From a virus, in the IMG/VR virus record IMGVR_UViG_3300025778_000056, positions 1-31,914 of that record: a stretch of 31,914 bases of DNA; one strand, written 5' to 3'. The notes beneath the pieces are model-generated. The model ran no database searches, was not told where the DNA came from, and saw nothing but the letters and a program-made list of their open reading frames with translations. Position numbers and translations under genes: made by a program. This document shows, one piece after another, positions 1 through 5,470 of this stretch (position 1 is its first letter; the number at the start of each line of letters is the position of its first letter).

Positions 1-90
1 CTTACGCATTTTTTCTACAGGCTTACCCTCAGCCTTTTCTTCTTTTATACGTTTTTGTTTTGCATGAATGTTATCGTATAGTCCAACCAT
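1..90 (-). CDS. Small phage protein, N-terminal fragment (runs off left edge)
   Basis: An ATG at 88-90 opens a reading frame that stays open to the left edge, giving 30 residues that start MVGLYDNIHAKQKR and are very rich in lysine and glutamate. I recall short phage proteins starting with the same (M)GLYDNIHAKQKRI pattern, all of unknown function, so this is probably their member here. It lies directly downstream of the GroES-like gene, whose stop codon is at 91-93, and should be the next gene of the leftward operon. The C-terminus is outside the window. No function can be given. Confidence 0.7.
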   Translation of the reverse strand, partial: MVGLYDNIHAKQKRIKEEKAEGKPVEKMRK

Positions 91-348
91 TTAAACCTCC
101 ATTACTGCACAAATGTCTGCTTCTTGGATGATCTGGTAGTCCTGACCATCAATCTTTTGTGTAGGCCAGTCTAAGTAGTCTCCATTGCCATATTTGATGA
201 GATCACCAACTTGGCATTGGTCAACATCTGGACCTATTGCAACAATCACACCCTCGTTAAAGGGTTCTTTGTTATCAATGTAAATAATATCAGAAATGTT
301 TCTGACGTGTGGCTTGACCACAACACGATCAAACAGAGGTTTTAGCAT
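91..348 (-). CDS. GroES-like co-chaperonin
   Basis: This 85-residue protein has the Cpn10 pattern: an N-terminal LFDRVVVKP strand (about residues 4-12), a central GVIVAIGPD segment, a VGDLIKYG segment and a C-terminal strand reaching the final residues. GroES caps the GroEL barrel. A phage version would be expected to modify host GroEL for folding of the large coat or tail proteins; no GroEL gene is in the window. The frame is open for 10 codons further upstream, but I chose the ATG at 348 because GGGAGAAGG lies a few bases before it and the conserved fold starts there. The mobile loop and the usual GG turn are hard to see, so it is a divergent member. It overlaps the upstream Cys-rich gene by 20 bases. 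Confidence 0.82.
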   Translation of the reverse strand: MLKPLFDRVVVKPHVRNISDIIYIDNKEPFNEGVIVAIGPDVDQCQVGDLIKYGNGDYLDWPTQKIDGQDYQIIQEADICAVMEV

Positions 349-589
349 TTGGCCTTCTCCCTCTTTTTGGACTCGCAACTACTGGTAATTCAATCAGTTT
401 GCGACTCATGGTAGAAAAAACACCTGAATCACATGACTCAGGTGAAGTCTTGGCAACTGCCTCCAAGCTCTTTGCAAATTCTCCACACCATTCATTTTCA
501 TGTCTGTTTTGGTAAGTAGGAAATCTTCTACAACTACCTAAATTACTGCCCATGAAATAAACGCATGTCTTACAATTGTTTTCAGCCAT
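329..589 (-). CDS. Small four-cysteine protein, unknown function
   Basis: The 86-residue product has four cysteines in its first half arranged C6-x2-C9-x10-C20-x14-C35, followed by GEF. It ends in a basic tail (KRGRRPNAK). The cysteine pattern suggests a bound metal, either zinc or an iron-sulfur centre; this is inference. Short phage proteins with a CxxC...GxCxRxP...WCGEF pattern are familiar to me but have no assigned role. The start was placed at the ATG at 589 because the protein body begins there; a start five codons upstream (604) is possible. It overlaps the GroES-like start by 20 bases, so translation of the two is probably coupled. Confidence 0.7.
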   Translation of the reverse strand: MAENNCKTCVYFMGSNLGSCRRFPTYQNRHENEWCGEFAKSLEAVAKTSPESCDSGVFSTMSRKLIELPVVASPKRGRRPNAKTSV

Positions 590-614
590 CGAGTGCCCTC
601 TCACTTGTTGGTTA

Positions 615-650
615 GAAAGCCCTTTAGTCCTACATGACTTTAGGGCTTTC
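615..650. repeat. Intergenic hairpin
   Basis: GAAAGCCCT (615-623) and AGGGCTTTC (642-650) are perfect complements. Inside them AGTC/GACT can add four more pairs. The hairpin fills the gap between two leftward genes. A run of five T follows on the plus strand (653-657), but no T run follows in the direction of the leftward operon. It may be an RNA-processing or stability element, or a weak plus-strand terminator. Confidence 0.5.
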
Positions 651-655
651 GATTT

Positions 656-991
656 TTACATGTCCTGAACGTGAGGTATACGTTTGTGTTCGTAAACAGT
701 AGCTTCTGATGTGCCACCCTTCATTTCACCCAAACGCCCATCGTGATGACCCATGTGGCTTGCTTCACGCTCACCAATGCCATCAGCCTTACCCATGCCA
801 ACTCCACCCATGATAGGCCTTTTACGCTCTCCTGAGGTATCAGAAGACAATGCACCCTTGGGAGCTTTTTCACCTGACATGCCAGTCTTAAAGGTCTCAG
901 TATCCTCTTTAGGAACTCTGACCTTTTTCATGCCAGTCATGTCACTTGATGTAACACCCTTTGGCTCTTTTTCCATTTTTGGATAACCCAT
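656..991 (-). CDS. Low-complexity hydrophilic protein, unknown function
   Basis: The 111-residue protein is built from Lys, Gly, Glu, Ser and Met with no clear hydrophobic core. It carries loosely repeated units of the type K-G-x-x-S-S-D-x-(S/T)-G (around residues 11-20 and 45-54) and a His/Met-rich stretch near residues 79-90. It looks intrinsically disordered. AAGGA precedes the ATG at 991. The next gene downstream is separated by a hairpin. No family was recognised. The antisense open frame here (753-986) is judged a by-product of the biased composition. Confidence 0.6.
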   Translation of the reverse strand: MGYPKMEKEPKGVTSSDMTGMKKVRVPKEDTETFKTGMSGEKAPKGALSSDTSGERKRPIMGGVGMGKADGIGEREASHMGHHDGRLGEMKGGTSEATVYEHKRIPHVQDM

Positions 992-1010
992 TTTTAAATC
1001 CTTGCAAGGT

Positions 1011-1340
1011 TTATGGTATGTATACAGCCTTCATTACCCTTTGAGGCTTACCACTTCTACCATTTCTTCTGTCTCCAGTGTCAATGATGAGCTTCTTCCT
1101 CAATAGGGCTTGATACCTAGCTGTAACACTACTATAGGGCAAATGATTCAGTTCTGCAAGCACTTCATCAGAAATACATCCATCTGGATGGCTTCTAATG
1201 ACCTCCCAGACGATTTTTTCTAGGCTTTTGGTATCTACAGACACAGATGCCTCTTTTGACGTGTCTATGGCATCCTTACGCACCAAGAACTTGGGAATTG
1301 TGCCAAAAGCAGGCAAGCCCATCATATTGAATAAGTCCAT
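1011..1340 (-). CDS. Putative winged helix-turn-helix protein
   Basis: The 109-residue protein contains, from about residue 40 to 95, a pattern typical of a winged-helix DNA-binding domain: a first helix (LEKIVWEVIRSHP), a turn-helix segment (ISDEVLAELNHLPYSSVTARYQAL) and a basic wing ending in RRNGRSGKPQ. Such phage proteins may be regulators or DNA-metabolism accessories. GAGGTG lies seven bases before the ATG at 1340. It sits directly after the SSB-like gene in the recombination operon with an 8-base gap, so a role together with DNA handling is plausible. The exact target is unknown. Confidence 0.7.
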   Translation of the reverse strand: MDLFNMMGLPAFGTIPKFLVRKDAIDTSKEASVSVDTKSLEKIVWEVIRSHPDGCISDEVLAELNHLPYSSVTARYQALLRKKLIIDTGDRRNGRSGKPQRVMKAVYIP

Positions 1341-1348
1341 GTTTCACC

Positions 1349-1612
1349 TCAAAAAGGAATATTGTCATCTTCAGGAATGTAGTTAGGCCTTGCTTGACGA
1401 GGCTTCTGAAAGTCATCTTGTGGCTTTGGATCATTGATGTAAGCCCATCCATCCCAGCCTCCCTCCTTGAGAGGTGTACAGTCCAATTTAAGCATTGGTC
1501 CATTCTTGGTTTCAATAACTGATCCAATTCTTGTGTACCTGTTCTTTTTCATGCCCTCAGCATTGGTGTAAGAACCTGTGATTACGCTAATCTCTTTTAA
1601 TACTTTACTCAT
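1349..1612 (-). CDS. SSB-like single-stranded DNA-binding protein (putative)
   Basis: This 87-residue protein ends in PEDDNIPF, which closely matches the acidic tail of bacterial SSB proteins (DDDIPF) through which they recruit partner proteins. The body (about residues 5-60) is rich in alternating polar and hydrophobic residues with aromatic and basic positions (for example W53, W56, Y58), compatible with a small OB-fold, but I could not match it directly to SSB. The start overlaps the stop of the exonuclease gene in an ATGA arrangement, and an Erf-type annealing gene lies upstream. That context supports a role coating single strands during recombination or replication. It is smaller than typical SSB (about 110-180 residues). 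The tail is seen; the function is inferred. Confidence 0.65.
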   Translation of the reverse strand: MSKVLKEISVITGSYTNAEGMKKNRYTRIGSVIETKNGPMLKLDCTPLKEGGWDGWAYINDPKPQDDFQKPRQARPNYIPEDDNIPF

Positions 1613-2220
1613 TGCATTTGCTCCAAAATTTTAACTTTTTGCTCAACTTCTTCTAAAAACTTAGTAACTTCTAGCTCTAACATCTTTCCATAAACGTTAT
1701 CAAACTCCAACCTTTCTACAAAGATTTGTAAATTTGGTGTAAATCTTGGATCAAAACTTACGAAATCACACCATTTTCTACCTGTACAAATCATTTGCCA
1801 CATCATTTGTGGGACATACTTAGTAGGAATCTTTCTGGTAATCAGGGTATCGAGGTGTGTGGCACTGTTTGGGCACTTGATTTCCACGAGACCCTCAGAA
1901 CCAACCAATCCATCTGGACTAGCACCAGTCATTGCAATTGTTGGATGGTCAATAAAGCCTGTCTCATCCACAAATAGACCACGTTTAAGCTCATAAGCCT
2001 GACGTGCTAATGGTTCAGTAGCTGTTCCCCATTCCATTGCAGGGCTTGTATATGACTCTCCCTTGGTATTGGTAATCCTTTCCAATACAAGCTGAGTTGC
2101 ATAGTTTTCTCTGCTTGCACTTGGACCTGATTTAGTCTTAGCAATAATGTCTGCTACTCTGCTTGCTGTGGCTTTTCCAAGCCTTTGGGCAAACCATGTG
2201 GGTGTACCTTGTTCAATCAT
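1609..2220 (-). CDS. YqaJ/lambda-exonuclease-like recombination nuclease
   Basis: The 203-residue protein shows the YqaJ-type PD-(D/E)XK nuclease core. A conserved start EQGTPTWFAQRLGKATAS (residues 3-20) is followed by a middle region (AMEWGTATEPLARQAYE), the catalytic GASPDGL segment with the metal-binding Asp, and EIKCP with the E-x-K pair. This family degrades one strand of double-stranded DNA to give a 3' overhang, which an annealing protein then pairs; here that is the Erf-type protein upstream. Start choice: the ATG at 2220 is preceded by AAAGGAG at good spacing and fits the family start. An in-frame ATG at 2241, which overlaps the upstream stop as ATGA, is an alternative. The stop overlaps the SSB-like start. 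Confidence 0.88.
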   Translation of the reverse strand: MIEQGTPTWFAQRLGKATASRVADIIAKTKSGPSASRENYATQLVLERITNTKGESYTSPAMEWGTATEPLARQAYELKRGLFVDETGFIDHPTIAMTGASPDGLVGSEGLVEIKCPNSATHLDTLITRKIPTKYVPQMMWQMICTGRKWCDFVSFDPRFTPNLQIFVERLEFDNVYGKMLELEVTKFLEEVEQKVKILEQMQ

Positions 2221-2237
2221 GTGTTTTTCTCCTTTAG

Positions 2238-2354
2238 TCATGCTTGTCCCCTTGCTTTAATTGCTTTTTCAACCAAATAATGCACAAATGAATAAATAAT
2301 AGAAAACAACATAAGTTGACCCAAAGTAATGGGTTGATTTAATATTTCGTTCAT
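2238..2354 (-). CDS. 38-residue single-span membrane protein
   Basis: This short gene starts at the ATG at 2354, which overlaps the stop of the upstream gene in an ATGA arrangement. It ends in another ATGA overlap with an in-frame ATG of the exonuclease gene at 2241. The product MNEILNQPITLGQ... has one hydrophobic stretch (about residues 12-26, LMLFSIIYSFVHYLV) and a basic C-terminus (KAIKARGQA). A small inner-membrane protein with a cytoplasmic basic tail is likely. The position between recombination genes does not tell its role. Both flanking overlaps are what make it credible. Confidence 0.65.
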   Translation of the reverse strand: MNEILNQPITLGQLMLFSIIYSFVHYLVEKAIKARGQA

Positions 2355-2602
2355 TCTTGTCTCTTTATAGCTAATGCAATTCGGGTACGTTCTTGATGAA
2401 GAATGTCTAATGTTTTTCTTTGTATTGGCTCTCCTGTGCCTTGCATAACAATTTTGATACATTCCTCATGTTCTTTTTTTGCTATTAGTTTGGCAAATAG
2501 TTCTAACATTGAATGAGTAAAACCTATTGGCGAACCATGCTCTGCAAACAAAAAACCTGCTTGTTCAGCCATGTTTATGATTTCTTCTTTAGTCATTGTC
2601 AT
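2351..2602 (-). CDS. Small phage protein, MTKEEII family-like, unknown function
   Basis: The product begins (MTM)TKEEIINMAEQAGFLF and is about 81-83 residues, mostly helical. Short phage proteins with the start MT(R/K)E(D/E)IIxMAxxAG are common in phages of Burkholderiales and enterobacteria and have no known role. Two ATGs six bases apart (2602 and 2596) are possible starts; both lie inside the last codons of the preceding small gene, so coupling is likely. The stop overlaps the next ATG as ATGA. Part of an operon otherwise devoted to recombination. Confidence 0.65.
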   Translation of the reverse strand: MTMTKEEIINMAEQAGFLFAEHGSPIGFTHSMLELFAKLIAKKEHEECIKIVMQGTGEPIQRKTLDILHQERTRIALAIKRQE

Positions 2603-2744
2603 TGCTTTCACATTTCTCACAACTTGGGTGATCTGGGTCTCTGCAATCTGGATGCTTTAACAGCTCCCTTCTGTACCTTTCCTCACTAGCCTCAACAGCA
2701 CTCCAATAGTCTCTTTCATATTCGTAGTCACTCACTAAAGTCAT
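2589..2744 (-). CDS. 51-residue charged protein with Cys/His motif
   Basis: An ATG at 2744 overlaps the Erf-like gene's stop (ATGA) and opens a 51-codon frame to TAA at 2589-2591. The product begins MTLVSDYEYERDYW, is strongly acidic and basic in alternation, and ends with HPDCRDPDHPSCEKCES. It thus has three cysteines and two histidines within 15 residues, which could bind zinc; this is inference. Its end overlaps the start of the next gene. No family recognised. The tight coupling on both sides is the main argument that it is real. Confidence 0.65.
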   Translation of the reverse strand: MTLVSDYEYERDYWSAVEASEERYRRELLKHPDCRDPDHPSCEKCESNDND

Positions 2745-3310
2745 TCTGTTACCCTACCTTTCATTTCATTCTTGACTGCAATTACTCTGTCTTGGTGTGC
2801 TTTGTCACTTTGGCAAGCCTGAAATGCTATTCTGTAACTAGCAACTAATTGCTCTTGATTCTGTGCTTCTTTCATCTTCTCAATCAGTTTGTCTAGCTCC
2901 TTGACATTGACATGGCTCACAATCTTGGTCTCAACCTTTCTGCTTGCTTGGTTACCATCGTCATCTTCTGGTGCAATGCCACAGGATGCCATCAGGGAAT
3001 ATCTTCTTGCATACGTCAGAGCTGAAGCATACCCCTGTGGATCATGTTTCACAGCAGGAAAATGCAAAAGCCCACACTCCAACATCTCACCAGACTCATG
3101 GACAAATATGGTCTCCACAATCACTCCATCAGCACACTCAAATGTCTTTTGTAGTAAGAAGATGCCATTGTCATTTAAAGCATCTATAACAGCTTCCACA
3201 CATCCAGCTAGGTCAACGTACCTAGATTTGAAATGAGGGTTTATGGACTGCTTTAAGGCAGGATTAAAGGCCTTTTGAGCTTTGACTAAGGCAGTTGCGA
3301 TGTTTTTCAT
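2741..3310 (-). CDS. Erf-family single-strand annealing protein
   Basis: The 189-residue protein matches the ERF superfamily, named for P22 Erf. It has an N-terminal helix with KAFNPALKQSINPHFKSRYVDL (residues 14-35), strands with IVETIFVHESGEMLE, and the signature GYASALTYARRYSLMASCGIAPEDDDG (around residues 93-119). These proteins form rings on single-stranded DNA and anneal complementary strands. With the YqaJ-type nuclease and the SSB-like protein downstream, this makes a complete phage recombination set, used to circularise or repair the genome. The C-terminal part (about 130-189) is helical and variable. The stop overlaps the next small gene. Confidence 0.9.
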   Translation of the reverse strand: MKNIATALVKAQKAFNPALKQSINPHFKSRYVDLAGCVEAVIDALNDNGIFLLQKTFECADGVIVETIFVHESGEMLECGLLHFPAVKHDPQGYASALTYARRYSLMASCGIAPEDDDGNQASRKVETKIVSHVNVKELDKLIEKMKEAQNQEQLVASYRIAFQACQSDKAHQDRVIAVKNEMKGRVTE

Positions 3311-3510
3311 AGTTTGTCCATTTCTTCATAAATATTGAGTTCAGTTACAACCATATTGACCACATCGTAAGGCTTGACATATAAGTAATTAGAAACTGCA
3401 ACCATTGTTTCAATCAATGCGTTTAATGTTGTGCCCATATCTTGACCAATAAATAAAGACATAATCTCGTCATGGAGTTGGTCAGTTGTTTTTTGTTTTA
3501 CTTTTTTCAT
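3307..3510 (-). CDS. 67-residue helical protein, unknown function
   Basis: The product is predicted all-helical from its pattern, with a basic start (MKKVKQKT) and an acidic C-terminus (NIYEEMDKL). No motif was recognised. Its start overlaps the upstream stop as ATGA and its stop overlaps the Erf-like start by four bases. It is therefore translationally linked to the annealing protein and may serve it. Confidence 0.6.
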   Translation of the reverse strand: MKKVKQKTTDQLHDEIMSLFIGQDMGTTLNALIETMVAVSNYLYVKPYDVVNMVVTELNIYEEMDKL

Positions 3511-3695
3511 TCTCTCTCTCCTAATAATTCTTTTTCTAACCTTTGGATTTCTTCACGTTGAATGTTAATCATCTCGCAAAGTTCCTCAATCTGGCTTTTT
3601 AAGTAGCCTAGCTGAAAGTTCAACTTGTTGACTGGGTCATTAACATAGGCTTGTGTTGCTTCTTCAGACTGTCTAATGATTTTGGAGGCATCCAT
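3507..3695 (-). CDS. 62-residue coiled-coil protein
   Basis: From the ATG at 3695 the product is MDASKIIRQSEEATQAY... and its second half (about residues 24-62) is a continuous amphipathic helix with heptad-like Leu/Ile/Met spacing (LNFQLGYLKSQIEELCEMI, then QREEIQRLEKELLGERE). A dimeric coiled coil is likely. The frame is open for 20 codons upstream, but GGAG at eight bases before ATG 3695 supports this start. Function unknown; operon position next to recombination genes. Confidence 0.62.
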   Translation of the reverse strand: MDASKIIRQSEEATQAYVNDPVNKLNFQLGYLKSQIEELCEMINIQREEIQRLEKELLGERE

Positions 3696-3758
3696 TATGG
3701 TCTCCAAATAAACATATCTAACAAAATAACGATCACTGCGATTAGGTATACGCATAAT

Positions 3759-3962
3759 TCAGTCCTTGTAAACATCTTGGGAAGTGGTTTCTCGATGCAA
3801 GCCCCATACTCCATAGTATTGTGAAAGGCCTCGTTCAATGTTCTGTGATATTTTTCCATTCAGGTCTCCTGTTACTGTCAATGCTTGATTAATGATGTGA
3901 TTAGGATAGGGAACGCCAACTCTAACTTGGTCTAGTATCAAGTTGGCTTGTTCTTTAATCAT
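3759..3962 (-). CDS. 67-residue phage protein, unknown function
   Basis: The product starts MIKEQANLILDQVRVG and contains NQALTVTGDL at about residues 25-34. A phrase of the type (T/A)LxxTGDL is frequent in small phage proteins of unknown role, including replication-region genes. The protein is mainly helical with a polar C-terminus. It is followed by a gap of 63 bases before the next chosen start and preceded by a gap of eight bases. No further call is possible. Confidence 0.55.
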   Translation of the reverse strand: MIKEQANLILDQVRVGVPYPNHIINQALTVTGDLNGKISQNIERGLSQYYGVWGLHRETTSQDVYKD

Positions 3963-3970
3963 AAGAATTA

Positions 3971-4174
3971 TTAATTTAAAAATGAGTTATCACTAATAGA
4001 TTCAAGAATACTTATTAAAGCAATGTATTCTCCATAGGCAACAATACGATCAAAATCTGTTCTATCTTTAATTTGATTTGTGCCATTAGTAGAAACAAAT
4101 TTCCAAGTGTTTTCCATCTTAGTTACTTGTATTTCTAACTCATTGCGTAGTGCTTGTTTACTAAATTTAATCAT
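3971..4174 (-). CDS. 67-residue protein, unknown function
   Basis: The product begins MIKFSKQALRNELEIQV and is moderately charged, with a hydrophobic helix near the C-terminus (YGEYIALISILESI, about residues 47-60). No family recognised. An AAGGAG lies upstream of the ATG at 4174, within the gap after the preceding small gene. It is the second gene of the leftward early operon. Confidence 0.55.
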   Translation of the reverse strand: MIKFSKQALRNELEIQVTKMENTWKFVSTNGTNQIKDRTDFDRIVAYGEYIALISILESISDNSFLN

Positions 4175-4185
4175 TTCTAATCTCC

Positions 4186-4347
4186 TTAATTGTTGTTAGA
4201 AGATGAAAGAAACCAAACACCACGATGACGAACATGGTAACGACCAGATTCATTACGAAATAAATCAATAGCTTCATTAAAATCTAAAGCTACACATTGA
4301 CCTAAAAAGTCTCTGTCTCTATAAACATCAAAATAATGTAATTTCAT
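4186..4347 (-). CDS. 53-residue protein, first gene of the leftward operon
   Basis: An ATG at 4347 opens a 53-codon frame ending in TAA at 4186-4188. The product starts MKLHYFDVYRDRDFLGQCVAL and continues with DFNEAIDLFRNESGRYHVRHRG, ending in SSSNNN. It resembles small phage proteins with alternating strands and one helix; I do not recognise the family. It is the first gene after the divergent promoter region and its upstream sequence AAGAAAGAAG could act as a ribosome site. Downstream, GGAG for the next gene overlaps its stop region. Confidence 0.6.
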   Translation of the reverse strand: MKLHYFDVYRDRDFLGQCVALDFNEAIDLFRNESGRYHVRHRGVWFLSSSNNN

Positions 4348-4397
4348 TTTTGCTTCTTTCTTAAAAGACCCTTATGCAATGTGCTAGGGCATGTATG

Positions 4398-4477
4398 AAC
4401 TATAAGCGATCTAATATAGCAAAGCAACAACAATATAATTGACCTTATAGTTTACTAGGTTATTATGTGGCTTATAA
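4398..4477. promoter_or_regulatory. Candidate operator half-sites between divergent promoters
   Basis: AACTATAAG (4398-4406) and CTTATAGTT (4444-4452) are perfect inverted copies. A third copy of the core, CTTATA, is at 4471-4476 on top of the rightward -10 box. The first copy covers the leftward -10 box and the second covers the rightward -35 box. This is where a Cro-like repressor encoded just downstream would be expected to bind. Binding is inferred from position and symmetry only. Confidence 0.45.
4399..4427 (-). promoter_or_regulatory. Leftward early promoter
   Basis: Read on the minus strand, TTGCTT (4427-4422) is followed after 17 bases by TATAGT (4404-4399). This fits a sigma-70 promoter for the whole leftward early operon starting at 4347, with a leader of about 45 bases. 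Confidence 0.55.
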
Positions 4478-4478
4478 T
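4451..4478 (+). promoter_or_regulatory. Rightward promoter of the Cro-like gene
   Basis: TTTACT (4451-4456), a 16-base spacer and a perfect TATAAT (4473-4478) form a good sigma-70 promoter. The expected transcript start is at about 4485, the A of the Cro-like ATG, so this mRNA would be leaderless. A second possible pair, TTGACC (4439-4444) with TATTAT (4461-4466), would start about 12 bases earlier. Confidence 0.6.
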
Positions 4479-4484
4479 GTACAC

Positions 4485-4637
4485 ATGGACAAAAATAAAT
4501 TTATTAAACTTGCTGGCTCACAAGTTGAGCTTGGGCGTATTCTAGGAATAAAGCAATCAGCTATTAGCCAATGGAAAACAGTACCCCAAGCAAGAATTTG
4601 GCAATTGAAAGTCTTAAAACCTGAATGGTTTTTGTAA
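4485..4637 (+). CDS. Cro-like repressor (P22 Cro type)
   Basis: This 50-residue protein (MDKNKFIKLAGSQVELGRIL...) is almost entirely one helix-turn-helix. SQVELGRILG (12-21) forms the first helix, the turn follows, and KQSAISQWK (23-31) is the recognition helix; after it comes VPQARIWQLKVLKPEWF. The pattern SQ-x-x-L-(A/G)-x-x-L-G-I-x-Q-x-A-(I/V)-S-QWK and the final W(L)E(I)-like helix match the P22 Cro / YdaS-like group. It would bind operators in the divergent promoter region and turn down early transcription. No good ribosome site precedes the ATG, and the -10 box ends only six bases upstream, which suggests leaderless translation. No CI-like partner gene is in the window. Confidence 0.78.
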   Translation: MDKNKFIKLAGSQVELGRILGIKQSAISQWKTVPQARIWQLKVLKPEWFL

Positions 4638-4701
4638 ATTCAGGTTATACTTTATTTGGAACAAGGCTAGATGAGGACTGATCCCCTTATCGAAAAGAGA
4701 C

Positions 4702-4753
4702 TACAGACCCCTCCTGCCTTTGTTTTCTTCAGGGTCTGACTTTAGGGTCTGTA
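4702..4753 (+). promoter_or_regulatory. Leader hairpin with two alternative partners at the replication-gene start
   Basis: TACAGACCC (4702-4710) is perfectly complementary to GGGTCTGTA (4745-4753), which ends at the base before the ATG and covers the weak AGGG ribosome site. Its inner part CAGACCC (4704-4710) can instead pair with an upstream copy, GGGTCTG (4732-4738). The two pairings exclude each other and would hide or free the ribosome site. Confidence 0.45.
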
Positions 4754-5470
4754 ATGCACTATTACCAGTTTCATATTGGTGACTACAAGTCACATACGCA
4801 TCATTTAAATGTCATAGAAGATTGTGCTTTACGCAGACTTCTTGACCATTACTACCTCCATGAATCTCCCATAAAGCAACGCAATATTGCTAGACAAATT
4901 GGGATGTTGGAATATGAAGCAGAAGTTTTGTCCATTTTGGATGAGTTTTTCATTTCCACAGAAAATGGCTTCGTAAATCCAAGGGCAGATGAGGAAATTG
5001 CCAATTACCACTCTAAGGTTGACCAAGCATCTAGAGCTGGGAAAGCATCTGCTCAACGTAGGTTGAACACTCGTTCAACAGAAAGTGAACAGACGTTCAA
5101 CGCCCGTTCAACGGGCGTTCAACCAACCATTAACCATGAACCATTAACCAAGAACCATATATATAGTGATTTTGAAAAAATACTGAAAACAAAGCGAATA
5201 CCCTTAACTGACACACTCATAGCATCTATTCAACTTGAGGCTGACAAGGCTAAATGGTCAATCGAGGATGCTTTAAAAGAATGCTGTATTCGAGGATGGT
5301 CCACATTTAAGGCAGACTGGGTTATCAAGCCTGACATCATTCACCAGACAGTTCCTAGCAAACAAGGCAGAGACCCAACCCTTATAAAGCTAGAAAATGA
5401 TGCCAAAAACGCAGTTTCAATGCCTGATGAGATAAAAGCTAAATTTAAGATGATTAAGGGAAAAGTATGA
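4754..5470 (+). CDS. Phage replication protein, DUF1376 (YdaU-like)
   Basis: The 238-residue protein opens with a DUF1376 domain (about 1-80): MHYYQFHIGDYKSHTHHLNVIEDCALRRLLDHYYLHE, the HxGDYxxxTxHLxxxEDxAxRRLLDxYYLxE pattern of YdaU-type proteins. A low-complexity linker (about 95-135, rich in Asn, Thr, Arg) is encoded by the iteron cluster. The C-terminal domain (about 140-200) has a conserved DALKECCIRGWSTFKADWV segment, common in phage replication proteins next to helicase loaders. This layout (origin DNA inside the gene, between two domains) resembles lambda O. No helicase or loader gene is nearby, so host DnaB is probably used. The stop overlaps the next gene as ATGA. Confidence 0.75.
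   Translation: MHYYQFHIGDYKSHTHHLNVIEDCALRRLLDHYYLHESPIKQRNIARQIGMLEYEAEVLSILDEFFISTENGFVNPRADEEIANYHSKVDQASRAGKASAQRRLNTRSTESEQTFNARSTGVQPTINHEPLTKNHIYSDFEKILKTKRIPLTDTLIASIQLEADKAKWSIEDALKECCIRGWSTFKADWVIKPDIIHQTVPSKQGRDPTLIKLENDAKNAVSMPDEIKAKFKMIKGKV
5062..5200. repeat. Iteron cluster and AT-rich stretch: candidate replication origin
   Basis: GTTCAAC occurs at 5073-5079, 5095-5101, 5106-5112 and 5117-5123. The spacing is 22, 11 and 11 bases, so all copies are in phase with an 11-base period. An inverted copy, GTTGAAC, is at 5062-5068, and AACGCCCGTT-C-AACGGGCGTT (5099-5119) is a perfect palindrome around one base. Two copies of CCATTAACCA follow at 5127 and 5141. From about 5158 the DNA becomes AT-rich (ATATATATAG, then runs of A). 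This is the layout of lambda-type origins inside the initiator gene. Function is inferred. Confidence 0.6.

Noticed and set aside
615-657. Hairpin as terminator of the leftward early operon
   Set aside because: The T run follows the hairpin only on the plus strand, where no gene ends nearby; kept only as an intergenic hairpin.
753-986. Plus-strand open frame opposite the low-complexity protein gene
   Set aside because: Antisense frame produced by the biased codon content of the minus-strand gene; no ribosome site or operon context on the plus strand.
2889-3236. Two plus-strand open frames opposite the Erf-like gene
   Set aside because: The minus strand encodes a clear ERF protein; the plus frames show no known pattern.
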